Under the pieces are notes generated by a model. It saw only the letters and a list, made by a program, of their open reading frames with translations. It did not search any database and was not told the origin of the DNA. The position numbers and the translations under genes were made by a program. This document shows positions 5,210-13,002 of a DNA stretch of 15,959 nucleotides, piece by piece; within the stretch, counting starts at the first letter, position 1; each line of letters starts with the position of its first letter. Source of the DNA: Bacillota bacterium (lineage in GTDB: Bacteria > Bacillota > Clostridia > Lachnospirales > Lachnospiraceae); contig JAEYQV010000127.1 in assembly GCA_023409835.1 (NCBI GenBank), forward strand, positions 1 through 15,959. The letters are read 5' to 3'.

Positions 5210-7792
5210 TTACATCGTCCTGGCGGTAAGCCCCTGTGAGCCTTCCTCTATCAGAATCGTGTCGCCTGCTTTTACCTGGTCGCTTAAAATAAGCCTTGCA
5301 CTTAAGGTCTCCACATGCTTCTGCAGGAACCTCTTCAATGGTCTGGCACCATAGACCGGATCATAAGCACTCTTTACGATATAACTCTTCGCCCCCTCAG
5401 ACAGGCGTATTGTTATTTCCCGATCGGCCAGCCGTTTATTAAGGTCTTCTATCATCAGCTCCATGATGTCATCGATGTTCGCTTTCGTTAACGGCTTGAA
5501 CAGGATCACTTCATCCAGACGGTTTAAGAACTCCGGACGGAAGGAAGCTCGCAAATCCTGCATTACCTGCTTTTCACAGACGGTGCTGATCTCACCATAT
5601 TCATTCACACCCTCCAGCAGATATCGGGAACCGATGTTAGAGGTTAAGATAATGATTGTATTCTTAAAATCCACCGTCCTGCCCTGAGAATCGGTGATTC
5701 TGCCGTCATCCAGTACCTGCAGCAGCACATTAAACACATCCGGATGAGCCTTCTCCACCTCATCGAATAAAATGACAGCATAGGGCTTTCTCCGGACGGC
5801 CTCCGTCAGCTGCCCCCCTTCTTCATAGCCGACATATCCCGGAGGGGCACCAATCAGCCTTGCTACGGAATGCTTCTCCATGTATTCACTCATATCAATG
5901 CGGACAATGTTCTGCTCATTATCGAACAGGCTCTCTGCAAGAGCCTTCGCCAGCTCCGTCTTACCGACTCCGGTCGGTCCCAAGAACAGGAAGGAACCAA
6001 TCGGCTTCTTCGGATCCTTGATGCCAGCCTTTGAACGGAGTATTGCATCTGATACCTTTTCAACCCCTTCCTCCTGCCCGACGACTCTTTTGTGAAGCTG
6101 CTCGCTCAGGTGCAGGGTCTTGTTTCGTTCACTCTCCGTTAGCTTTGTCACAGGGATACCGGTCCATCTGGAGATTATCTTCGCTATCTCCTCTTCACTG
6201 ACATTTTCATGAACCAGAGTATTCTCTTCTGTTTTTAATCCTTCCTCTTCCTGTCGGAGCTGCCTCTGAAGCTCCGGCAGCCTTCCGTATTTTAATTCTG
6301 CTGCCTTGTTGAGGTCATAATTTCTCTCGGCAACCTCAATCTCGTTATTTAACTCCTCCAATGCCCCACGCAGCTTATGGACCTTCTCAACCGATGCCTT
6401 CTCATTATCCCATCTTGCTTTCGCAACGGAGAAGGCTTCCCGAAGCTCTGCCAGTTCTTTCTGAAGCTCAGACAGCCGCTCCTGGCTCAGCCGGTCATTT
6501 TCCTTCTTAAGAGCCGCCTCCTCAATCTCCATCTGCATGATTCTACGCTGTAGGTCATCCAGCTCTGTCGGCATGGAATCAAGCTCTGTCTTAATTAATG
6601 CACATGCCTCATCTACCAGATCAATTGCCTTATCCGGCAGGAACCGGTCGGAGATATAACGATTAGAAAGAATAGCCGCACTGACCAGAGCTCCGTCAGC
6701 AATCTTCACTCCGTGAAACACCTCATAACGCTCCTTAAGTCCCCGGAGAATTGAGATGGTATCCTCCACGCTGGGTTCGTCCACCATAACCGGTTGGAAT
6801 CTGCGTTCCAGGGCTGCATCCTTCTCGATATACTGTCGATATTCATTCAGAGTAGTCGCTCCGATACAATGGAGCTCTCCTCTGGCAAGCATCGGCTTCA
6901 GCATATTACCGGCATCCATCGAACCCTCTGTCCGGCCTGCTCCAACAATGGTATGCAACTCATCAACGAATAGAATTACTTGTCCTTCGCTTTTCTTAAC
7001 CTCCTCAAGAACCGCCTTTAGGCGTTCCTCAAATTCACCGCGGTATTTTGCTCCGGCTACCAGAGCACCCATATCCAGAGCAAATAACCTCTTATCCTTC
7101 AGGGACTGCGGTACATCTCCCTTGACAATTCTCTGCGCCAGCCCTTCCACGACTGCCGTCTTACCGACACCGGGTTCCCCGATTAATACCGGGTTGTTCT
7201 TCGTTTTACGGGACAGGATACGAATGACATTCCTGATCTCGCTGTCACGACCAATTACCGGATCCAGCTTCTGGTCCTTCGCCCGGGCCACCAGATCATA
7301 GCCGTATTTCTCCAAAGTATCATAGGTTGCCTCCGGGTTGTCACTGACCACCCGTTGATTACCCCTCACTGTCTGTAAGGCCTTTAAAAACAATTCTCTG
7401 CTAATTCCAAAGTCGCTAAACAGAGTCTTAACATTCCTGCCCGGCTGTTTCAGCATACTGAGGAACAGGTGCTCCACCGATACATAGGAATCACCCATCT
7501 GCTTCGCCTCATCCTCAGCACTGATCAGTATCTTATTCAGATCATTACTGATATAGAGCTGTCCTCCGGAGACCTTTGGGCGCTTGTTCAGCAGGCCCTT
7601 CACCTGCGCCAGGAATACCTCCGTATTCTTATCCATTTTCTCAAACAACCTCTTAATCAGGCTGTCCTCCAGTGTAAGCAGGCAGTACAGAAGATGCTCC
7701 ACATCCATCTCCTGATGTCCGTATTCCATACAAAGCTTCTCACAATCCTCCACTGCCTTAAGGGAATTCTGAGTAAATTTATTAATATTCAT
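5210..7792 (-). CDS. clpB: ATP-dependent disaggregase ClpB (Hsp104 family)
   Basis: The protein has 860 residues, the usual ClpB length. In order: an N-terminal Clp repeat domain (to about 145); AAA-1 with Walker A GEPGVGKT (205-212), Walker B VILFVDE (272-278), pore loop Tyr250 and Arg fingers at 330/331; the long coiled-coil middle domain (about 400-525) that separates ClpB from other Clp ATPases; and AAA-2 with Walker A GPTGVGKT (605-612), Walker B VILFDE (673-678), pore loop GYVGYEEGG (652-660) and sensor-2 GARPL near the C terminus. All catalytic motifs are intact. ClpB works in the cytoplasm with DnaK to rescue aggregated proteins after heat stress. It carries no IGF/L loop for ClpP, as expected. 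The ATG at 7792 has AAGGAGG upstream. The promoter and odd repeats lie at 7849-7934; I see no CIRCE or CtsR box. Confidence 0.97.
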   Translation of the reverse strand: MNINKFTQNSLKAVEDCEKLCMEYGHQEMDVEHLLYCLLTLEDSLIKRLFEKMDKNTEVFLAQVKGLLNKRPKVSGGQLYISNDLNKILISAEDEAKQMGDSYVSVEHLFLSMLKQPGRNVKTLFSDFGISRELFLKALQTVRGNQRVVSDNPEATYDTLEKYGYDLVARAKDQKLDPVIGRDSEIRNVIRILSRKTKNNPVLIGEPGVGKTAVVEGLAQRIVKGDVPQSLKDKRLFALDMGALVAGAKYRGEFEERLKAVLEEVKKSEGQVILFVDELHTIVGAGRTEGSMDAGNMLKPMLARGELHCIGATTLNEYRQYIEKDAALERRFQPVMVDEPSVEDTISILRGLKERYEVFHGVKIADGALVSAAILSNRYISDRFLPDKAIDLVDEACALIKTELDSMPTELDDLQRRIMQMEIEEAALKKENDRLSQERLSELQKELAELREAFSVAKARWDNEKASVEKVHKLRGALEELNNEIEVAERNYDLNKAAELKYGRLPELQRQLRQEEEGLKTEENTLVHENVSEEEIAKIISRWTGIPVTKLTESERNKTLHLSEQLHKRVVGQEEGVEKVSDAILRSKAGIKDPKKPIGSFLFLGPTGVGKTELAKALAESLFDNEQNIVRIDMSEYMEKHSVARLIGAPPGYVGYEEGGQLTEAVRRKPYAVILFDEVEKAHPDVFNVLLQVLDDGRITDSQGRTVDFKNTIIILTSNIGSRYLLEGVNEYGEISTVCEKQVMQDLRASFRPEFLNRLDEVILFKPLTKANIDDIMELMIEDLNKRLADREITIRLSEGAKSYIVKSAYDPVYGARPLKRFLQKHVETLSARLILSDQVKAGDTILIEEGSQGLTARTM

Positions 7793-7848
7793 AAACGTTC
7801 CTCCTTCGGAAGTTCTCCTTCTAAATGTTTATTGTTTGTTCTATATTG

Positions 7849-7877
7849 AATATAACACCTATATCAGTGGAATGCAA
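7849..7877 (-). promoter_or_regulatory. Predicted clpB promoter (TTGCAT-N17-TATATT)
   Basis: On the minus strand -35 TTGCAT (7877-7872), a 17-nt spacer and -10 TATATT (7854-7849) lie about 50 nt upstream of the clpB ATG. The -10 has one mismatch to consensus and the -35 is weak. Confidence 0.5.
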
Positions 7878-7900
7878 GTAAAATTTAGCACATTTTACTT
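7876..7900. promoter_or_regulatory. 9-bp inverted repeat abutting the clpB -35
   Basis: AAGTAAAAT (7876-7884) and ATTTTACTT (7892-7900) are perfectly inverted around a 7-base centre, TTAGCAC. The left arm overlaps the predicted -35 by two bases, a normal place for an operator. The centre TTAGCAC equals the first half of a CIRCE element, but the inverted second half is absent. Confidence 0.4.
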
Positions 7901-7934
7901 AACCCTCTATTTAGCACATTTTACTTAACCCTCT
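7883..7934. repeat. Perfect 26-bp tandem duplication upstream of clpB
   Basis: Bases 7883-7908 and 7909-7934 are identical (unit begins ATTTAGCACATTTTACTT). The unit carries one arm of the inverted repeat, so the arm ATTTTACTT occurs twice at a 26-bp spacing. It lies directly upstream of the predicted clpB -35. Confidence 0.95.
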
Positions 7935-7942
7935 AATATCAT

Positions 7943-7994
7943 AAAAACCTCTCACTTCGGATGTTCGTTAGTCCATATCCGTCATGGGAGGTTT
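7943..7994 (-). terminator. Intrinsic terminator of the LysM/GH18 gene
   Basis: AAACCTC (7945-7951) pairs with GAGGTTT (7988-7994), with CGGAT/ATCCG paired inside. On the minus strand the stem ends in GGTTTTTATG. It lies 35 nt past the stop at 8030 and insulates clpB from that gene. Confidence 0.75.
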
Positions 7995-8029
7995 ATAAAA
8001 TCATAGTATTGATTTATCATTGTTCCTGT

Positions 8030-9313
8030 TTAGGGATTTTCTGTCTCAATCTGATATTGCGTATTGATCACAAGCCACAGCTGAGAGAAGAAATTCATAA
8101 TATTCCAGATTCCTATGCCCTTGATGCCATAGCTTTGCAGAATTTTAATAGAGGAGTCTATGCTTCTGGCATCCTTAAACCATACGATATGCTGACGGCC
8201 ATCAATGTCCGCATAATTGAAATATGCTGAAAGTGAGTTTTCATCATATTGAATGGTAGCGCCCGCTTCTCCTGCTAAAGCCAGGACTGAATCGAAATTA
8301 AGGGCATTCGCCTTAGTCCGCCCCTCCACATAGGGCAATTGCCAATCATACCCCAGGGTTGGAACCTCAATTCGTATCTTCTCCAAGGGCACCTGAGCTA
8401 CAATATAATCTAATAGGGAGCTTTCCGTTATAATAGAGATTGGAACGGGCGGACGGTCTATGGTAGCCCAGTCATAGGACAAAAACAGTATGCCATCAGC
8501 GATGTCACTAAAGGAAGAATAGTTAATTCTCTCAAAGGTTACCTCTGTTCCATTATAAGATAACCCGGGATTAATCGTCAAAAATACAGAATACCCCTCC
8601 GGATGTAAGCTATCTGCCACCTTTTTTAAGAAGTTCAAGTAAAGCTGCTGAGTTGCCTCCCGAATAAATTGAAATGCTAAATTTACACCTTCATATCCCT
8701 TTTCTCTCAGAATCAGAAGTATTTCCATAATAATTTCATCCTGCAGCTGCTCGCTTCCTAATAATGCAAATACGGCCGGTAATCGGATCTCTCCCGTCTG
8801 GGAGAATGCCGTCACTACCATGGTGGATTCGGTGCCATATAATAGTGCTGTCTCAATCACCGCAATATCTTCATCTCCTCCAAGAAACTCGCCACTACTA
8901 GTCACAGTGTAATTAAATATCAACAGATATGTCAGATAAGGCAAGGTCATTTTAAGTGTTTCGTTTCTGATATATGGATATGTATAACCGGCCGTTAATA
9001 CCGTTCCCAGATTGTTATTAAAGCTGATTACGATTGTTTCCCCCGGATAGATATATTGTCGGCTGGACAGCCACGGATTATTCTTAAGCAGCTGCACGAC
9101 AGTTACACCATGACTCTCTGCTATACCTCCTAAGGTGTCACCTTCCTTAACGATATAGACCTGCTCCGGATATACGATAACCAGTGTCTGGCCAACTACA
9201 AGTTGATAGGGTATTTTTATTCCATTATCATTAATTAATTTATCCGTAGTAATATTATATTTCTGTGCGATTGAAGTCAATGTATCCCCTGGCTGTACTA
9301 CATAGATTTCCAT
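8030..9313 (-). CDS. YaaH/SleL-like LysM-GH18 protein with degenerate active site
   Basis: Two LysM domains (residues 6-52 and 56-102 of the longest frame) precede a GH18-type barrel (about 110-425) with the landmarks of the YaaH/SleL family: YDW (284-286), PTLGYDW (322-328) and WFKDARS near 382-388. Active members are spore cortex N-acetylglucosaminidases. Here the catalytic DG[VI][ND][IL]DxE motif reads EGVNLAFQ (212-219): the middle Asp is Ala217 and the acid/base Glu is Gln219. Catalysis is thus unlikely; a peptidoglycan-binding or structural spore role is inferred. There is no signal peptide, as is common for spore coat or cortex proteins targeted by LysM. The frame opens at an ATG at 9325 lacking a spaced ribosome site. 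The ATG at 9313 has GGAGG five bases upstream and is chosen (427 aa). A terminator follows at 7943-7994. Confidence 0.88.
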   Translation of the reverse strand: MEIYVVQPGDTLTSIAQKYNITTDKLINDNGIKIPYQLVVGQTLVIVYPEQVYIVKEGDTLGGIAESHGVTVVQLLKNNPWLSSRQYIYPGETIVISFNNNLGTVLTAGYTYPYIRNETLKMTLPYLTYLLIFNYTVTSSGEFLGGDEDIAVIETALLYGTESTMVVTAFSQTGEIRLPAVFALLGSEQLQDEIIMEILLILREKGYEGVNLAFQFIREATQQLYLNFLKKVADSLHPEGYSVFLTINPGLSYNGTEVTFERINYSSFSDIADGILFLSYDWATIDRPPVPISIITESSLLDYIVAQVPLEKIRIEVPTLGYDWQLPYVEGRTKANALNFDSVLALAGEAGATIQYDENSLSAYFNYADIDGRQHIVWFKDARSIDSSIKILQSYGIKGIGIWNIMNFFSQLWLVINTQYQIETENP

Positions 9314-9581
9314 CCCATCCTCCATCCTTCCGAAGTACCGCGAATCTGGTCGCTAGCATAAATCCGTTGCTTGAACAACTTTAATTTGTCAGCTATACCC
9401 TTTTCATGTTCTTTCTTCTATCATATGAAGAGGGTAAGACGATTCATACCATTAAGTTTTATTCATTCATCTGGCAATTACTCTCATAATATGGTTTGCA
9501 TATTTATAGTACCTGTATTATAATTTATCCTTGTAATCATAAGCATATCTGTTACTTCACCGGGTTAGAAAGGATGATACG
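9314..9581. other. Divergent intergenic region
   Basis: This gap separates the minus-strand LysM-GH18 gene from the plus-strand azl operon. The plus-strand promoter is listed separately. On the minus strand a CATATGAT sits near the right distance for a SigE-like -10, but the -35 is poor and I do not call it. Confidence 0.4.
9496..9524 (+). promoter_or_regulatory. SigA promoter of the azl operon (TTGCAT-N17-TATAAT)
   Basis: -35 TTGCAT (9496-9501), exactly 17 nt, then a perfect -10 TATAAT (9519-9524) lie 57 nt upstream of the first gene's ATG. No inverted repeat or T-box-like element is seen in the short leader. Confidence 0.65.
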
Positions 9582-9998
9582 ATGTCTGATAAGAAACAGA
9601 AACAAAACAGCAGCAAGCCGGTACCGCGTTACCTGGACCTGCTATATATGACTCCGCAGGTTGTTACGGCTAAGGAGCTTGCAGATTTCATTAAGGATAC
9701 ACCGAACATGACAATCGAACTATGGGAAGCGATGAATGTGCTCGAGTTAGAGCTTTCCAATCGAAATACCGTAGATTTTGAGCCGGTGGACATTGATTTT
9801 AAGGATCCTTCCGACGCAGCCTTTGTTAAAAACCGTAATGTCCGGACAATCTTTGCCGTTACTCTTTTTGAAGCGGATTTAGAGACCGTCAAGGCCCTAT
9901 TTGAGCAAATCATCAGCAGCTTCTCAGGCTTTCTGTGTACGGACAGCTTTGACTTCAATCCGATCCATGCAGGCTCTGCCGGAAAATCCGGAGACTAA
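9582..9998 (+). CDS. Unknown acidic protein, first gene of the azlCD operon
   Basis: The protein has 138 residues and I do not recognise its family. It is hydrophilic with no signal peptide or membrane segment. It has a Lys-rich N terminus (about 1-15), a helix-prone middle (about 22-60, AKELADFIKDTPNMTIELWEAM region), an acidic stretch around 63-75 and a short Gly/Ser-rich tail. Parts of the middle (LELSNRNTVDFEPVDIDF) suggest a mixed alpha/beta fold. The ATG at 9582 is backed by AAAGGA seven bases upstream and a good promoter at 9496-9524. Its stop codon is 4 bases before the azlC start, and the azlC ribosome site (GGAG 9990-9993) lies inside its last codons, so it is tightly coupled to azlC. 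A role in regulating or assisting amino-acid export is only an inference from that position. Confidence 0.8.
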   Translation: MSDKKQKQNSSKPVPRYLDLLYMTPQVVTAKELADFIKDTPNMTIELWEAMNVLELELSNRNTVDFEPVDIDFKDPSDAAFVKNRNVRTIFAVTLFEADLETVKALFEQIISSFSGFLCTDSFDFNPIHAGSAGKSGD

Positions 9999-10002
9999 TG
10001 CT

Positions 10003-10701
10003 ATGGCAAATAAAAAAGCCGCCTTTAAGGCCGCTCTTCCACATACACTTCCTGTCTTTACCGGTTTTATTGTTCTAGGCGCAGCTTATGGGATACTAAT
10101 GGACAGCCGGGGATTCTCATTGTTCTGGACTCTGTTTACCAGCACCTTCATCTATGCGGGCTCCATGCAACTTTTAGCAACCGAGTTGTTGGCAATAGGC
10201 TTTGATCCCCTATACGGTTTCCTTATGACTCTGGCAGTAAATGCGAGGCATCTGTTCTATGGTATCTCCATGCTGGAGAAATACCGTGGTGTCGGTAAGA
10301 TGAAACTCTACCTCATCTTTTCCCTGACGGATGAGACCTTCTCCCTCGTCTGTTCCTCAGAACCTCCGGAAGGAGTGGACCGTAAATGGTTCCTGTTTTT
10401 TCTCTCCGCATTAAACCAGTTTTATTGGATTACCGGTTCCTTACTTGGCGGAATCTTAAGTGGGCTTTTCAAATTTAATACAAAGGGGATTGAATTCGTT
10501 CTTACCGCGTTATTTGTCGTAATCTTTCTAAATCAATGGAGGTCCTCCAACAACCACCTTCCGGCGCTGATGGGAATAGCAGCCGCAGTGATCTGTAGAC
10601 TGGTCTTCGGAGAAGCGAAATTTATTCTTCCTTCGATGTTATTGATCCTGATTTCCTTGATCATTTCAAAGCGCCCTCTGGAAAGGAGAATGTACCCATG
10701 A
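10003..10701 (+). CDS. azlC: Branched-chain amino-acid exporter large subunit AzlC
   Basis: The protein has 232 residues, typical of AzlC (LIV-E family). The N-terminal part carries ALPHTLPVFTGFIVLGAAYGILM, then STFIYAGSMQLL and the highly characteristic AVNARHLFYGISML. About six to seven membrane segments follow one another to the C terminus. AzlC works with the small subunit AzlD at the cytoplasmic membrane to export branched-chain amino acids or their analogues. The open frame runs back to 9901, but the extra residues overlap the upstream gene and lack membrane character. The ATG at 10003 has GGAG nine bases upstream and restores the normal family length. It follows the unknown 138-aa gene by 4 bp and overlaps azlD by 4 bp (ATGA), so the three genes form one operon. 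Substrate is inferred from family. Confidence 0.92.
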   Translation: MANKKAAFKAALPHTLPVFTGFIVLGAAYGILMDSRGFSLFWTLFTSTFIYAGSMQLLATELLAIGFDPLYGFLMTLAVNARHLFYGISMLEKYRGVGKMKLYLIFSLTDETFSLVCSSEPPEGVDRKWFLFFLSALNQFYWITGSLLGGILSGLFKFNTKGIEFVLTALFVVIFLNQWRSSNNHLPALMGIAAAVICRLVFGEAKFILPSMLLILISLIISKRPLERRMYP

Positions 10702-11033
10702 ATTACACCACGGGACAATTATTACTCTTCTTCGGGCTTGTTATTCTGGGTACTTTGATTACTAGATTTCTTCCCTTTATCGTTTTTCCCGAAAAGCGGG
10801 CTATTCCGAAGTTCATAAAATATCTGGCCGATGTACTTCCCTTTACAATGATTGGCCTGCTGGTGGTCTACTGTCTGAGGAGAGTTTCTTTCACAACCGG
10901 CAATCATGCCCTGCCTGAGCTCATCAGTATTACCGTAATCGTTCTTCTTCATCTCTGGAAGAAGAACACTCTCTTAAGTATCGGAGGCGGAACTCTCCTC
11001 TATATGCTGCTGGTACAATATGTATTTATATAA
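10698..11033 (+). CDS. azlD: Branched-chain amino-acid exporter small subunit AzlD
   Basis: The protein has 111 residues with about four membrane segments, matching AzlD in size and in the pattern GTLITRFLPFIVF ... IPKFIKYLADVLPFTMIGLLVVYCL. It pairs with AzlC to form the two-component exporter; AzlD alone has no known transport activity. The start ATG at 10698 overlaps the azlC stop (ATGA) and has AAAGGAG about nine bases upstream, so translation is probably coupled and gives near-equal amounts of the subunits. The operon ends at the large hairpin at 11139-11190. Confidence 0.9.
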   Translation: MNYTTGQLLLFFGLVILGTLITRFLPFIVFPEKRAIPKFIKYLADVLPFTMIGLLVVYCLRRVSFTTGNHALPELISITVIVLLHLWKKNTLLSIGGGTLLYMLLVQYVFI

Positions 11034-11138
11034 AGAGCCTTTGTTCCCTTTACACGTTTGAGGATTGCGAAGCAACCGGATCGTCTGCCTGTGGCGCCAA
11101 CCGCTAGATAGACAAAACGATAAATGTCATGAATAAAT

Positions 11139-11190
11139 ATGAGCCTTGGATTGAACCGGCACGTATGTATGCCGCAAATCCAAGGCTCAT
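11139..11190. terminator. Long bidirectional terminator between azlD and HD-GYP gene
   Basis: There is a perfect 14-bp stem, ATGAGCCTTGGATT (11139-11152) with its complement at 11177-11190, and an inner CGGCA/TGCCG stem near the tip. It lies between convergent genes, 10 bp from the stop of the minus-strand gene. Flanks are AT-rich on both sides though without a pure T-run. Confidence 0.8.
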
Positions 11191-11200
11191 CATTATTATA

Positions 11201-12277
11201 TTATATAATCGAATCTATTGTTAGTTTATGCTCCTTTGATAGATCGATGAAATCATTACCCACACGTACAACCGGTCTTGACAGGGCAAGCTTGTTGATC
11301 ATCACTACCTCTCCCTCCCGTCCGTCATTTAGGCGAACGATGTTATGCAGGTAGGATTGAACAATTCGTTCCATAAATACCATCAGGTAGCCCGGATCAT
11401 ATTTTAAGAAGCCATCCCGTTCAAAGTTCTCCACTACGTCAAACGGACAGATTGCCTTCCTATAACGGCGGTTCGAGGTCATTGCATCGTAAACGTCGGC
11501 AATTGCAATAATCTTAGAAAACTCCTCGATCTGATCGGATCGGAACCCGTTCGGATAGCCGGTGCCATCGCAGCGTTCATGATGCATCAGGGCAGCGTAT
11601 TTTACCCGAATATCAATCGGATAGTCCTTCAGGGCTTGATAACCCTTAATTGCATGCTGTTTTACAATCTCATATTCACTATCCGTCAGTTTATCGGCTT
11701 TCGTAATGATATCCTTCGGAACAAGCATCTTTCCAATGTCATGAAGCAGTCCTCCAAGAGTCAGCATTCGAATCTCTTCCTTCGGGAGCTTCAGCCAGGA
11801 GCCAAAGATACTACAGATCAAGGATACGTTCAGAGAATGAACATAAGTCATATCGTCGTAATCGCGGATACCATGCAGCATTTCAAAGACATGTGCACTG
11901 TTACGACCTTCACGAAGTACTCGGTCCGTATCTTCCAGCAGAGAATTAATATCAATTTCGCCGCTTGGATTATTAAGTACGTTTTGAAAACTCGCTTCTA
12001 CATTACTGACCGTCTCCACATAGGTACGGTTGAACTTCTTAAACTCAGCTGTATTTCTTAACATTTCTATATAGGATTCTTCTTTTACAGCTTCGTGATC
12101 GATTACACCAGGATATACGAAAAGCCCATATATATTGTAAAATCTAAGTCTGGTTATCATTCGATCGTCCAGTTTAGTACCCTTGGTCAGAATCAGCTGG
12201 TTGCTTGTAGTATATACATCTGTCGCTACGATCATCCCGACTTCTGCCTGATCCGTTCTTATCCTCACAGCCTCCAT
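11201..12277 (-). CDS. HD-GYP domain protein, probable c-di-GMP phosphodiesterase
   Basis: The protein has 358 residues. The N-terminal ~120 residues form a small domain of the kind often fused to HD-GYP (GMIVATDVYTTSNQLILTKGTKL near 14-36), followed by a helical linker. The HD-GYP core has His147, the HD pair 179-180 in LLHDIGKMLVPKDI, His208, HH at 232-233 and the GYP signature in GTGYPNG (238-244), plus Asp261 in IADVYDAM. All expected metal ligands are present, so hydrolysis of cyclic di-GMP to pGpG/GMP is likely, in the cytoplasm. The C-terminal ~45 residues (NIVRLNDGREGEVVMIN...) form a short beta-rich extension seen in many clostridial members. The ATG at 12277 has only AGGGG about 11 nt upstream, so translation may be modest. 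It follows the cyclase gene by 61 bp with no terminator between, suggesting co-transcription. Confidence 0.9.
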   Translation of the reverse strand: MEAVRIRTDQAEVGMIVATDVYTTSNQLILTKGTKLDDRMITRLRFYNIYGLFVYPGVIDHEAVKEESYIEMLRNTAEFKKFNRTYVETVSNVEASFQNVLNNPSGEIDINSLLEDTDRVLREGRNSAHVFEMLHGIRDYDDMTYVHSLNVSLICSIFGSWLKLPKEEIRMLTLGGLLHDIGKMLVPKDIITKADKLTDSEYEIVKQHAIKGYQALKDYPIDIRVKYAALMHHERCDGTGYPNGFRSDQIEEFSKIIAIADVYDAMTSNRRYRKAICPFDVVENFERDGFLKYDPGYLMVFMERIVQSYLHNIVRLNDGREGEVVMINKLALSRPVVRVGNDFIDLSKEHKLTIDSII

Positions 12278-12338
12278 TGTTCTTTACACCCCTATCTGTT
12301 ATCGTGCGTACCCTTCTCTTCGAGTATACCTTTTTTTG

Positions 12339-12932
12339 TTAATAATTACAAGTATCAGTTTCGTCAAAGGATATCAGAATTGCTCGACAGGGTGCCCCAT
12401 CACTTCCTCCGAGTTTCAAAGGAGCGGCTGAGAGAAAATACTCCCCCTCTTCAACCTCGGCCAATACCAGACCCTCCAGTAGTACGACTTCTTCTCCTAA
12501 TAATTCCATATGGACCGCCTTGGGTGCATCCTCCGGACCCACACTCTGTCCCTCTATTCCGATCAATAGTATGTTATGTTGATTCAAAAGCTTTGCTACT
12601 TCGAGAGTGACCTCTGTATTCCCTTTAAGCAGAAGCCTTTTTCTGCACTTACTAAGTATCCTGTTAATTGCTTCTTGCTCCTTACCCTCAAAGCTGGTTA
12701 CGGTGCAGGGTCCAATACAGCGGAACAGGTCTAACTGCTCGATCGTCTTACCATTATCATAAAAATGATAGGGCGCATCCAAATGAGTGGCATTATGTGC
12801 CCCCAGCTTAAGTTCCGTTAAGTTACAGGGTGCTCCTTCCGATATCTTAAGAACCCGATTATAGCTGGGTACTGCATCCCCAGGATAAACCTTTCCCGAA
12901 AATAGCTCCTGGGTAATATCATAAATTCTCAT
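12339..12932 (-). CDS. Cyclase family protein (kynurenine formamidase-like hydrolase)
   Basis: The protein has 197 residues of the Cyclase/KynB family (PF04199 type). The metal-site signature reads HNATHLDAPYH (46-56), a variant of the usual HxGTHxDxPxH with Ala48 in place of Gly. The probable metal ligands His46, His50 and Asp52 and the base His56 are kept. The N terminus IYDITQELFSGKVYPGDAVP is typical. Members hydrolyse amide or ester bonds of small cyclic or N-formyl compounds (for example N-formylkynurenine, isatin), but no tryptophan-degradation gene is nearby, so the substrate is unknown. The ATG at 12932 has GGGAG five bases upstream. Just upstream lies the three-copy repeat and hairpin region (12956-13078), which would be in its leader if transcribed from the exonuclease gene or from a promoter inside the gap. 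Confidence 0.85.
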   Translation of the reverse strand: MRIYDITQELFSGKVYPGDAVPSYNRVLKISEGAPCNLTELKLGAHNATHLDAPYHFYDNGKTIEQLDLFRCIGPCTVTSFEGKEQEAINRILSKCRKRLLLKGNTEVTLEVAKLLNQHNILLIGIEGQSVGPEDAPKAVHMELLGEEVVLLEGLVLAEVEEGEYFLSAAPLKLGGSDGAPCRAILISFDETDTCNY

Positions 12933-12955
12933 GTTATCTCCCTTTCTGCATATAC

Positions 12956-13002
12956 ATACCCATGCGCATAGGCCAACATTTAAGTATACCCATGCGTATA
13001 GG
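12956..13002. repeat. 17-bp direct repeat, 30-bp period
   Basis: ATACCCATGCGCATAGG (12956-12972) and ATACCCATGCGTATAGG (12986-13002) match at 16 of 17 positions. An inverted copy of the core follows at 13010-13018. Confidence 0.9.

Noticed and set aside
6756..7301. 181-codon plus-strand frame inside clpB
   Set aside because: It is antisense to the first AAA domain of a clearly real ClpB, with Ser/Arg-rich low-quality composition; a shadow frame.
7885..7919. CIRCE element at clpB
   Set aside because: TTAGCAC occurs twice but in direct orientation; the inverted GTGCTAA half required for HrcA binding is missing.
9901..10002. N-terminal extension of azlC
   Set aside because: The 34 extra codons overlap the upstream gene in another frame and lack a ribosome site; the ATG at 10003 has one and gives the usual AzlC length.
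12095..12610. 171-codon plus-strand frame
   Set aside because: It spans the ends of the HD-GYP and cyclase genes on the opposite strand and shows no domain pattern; a shadow.
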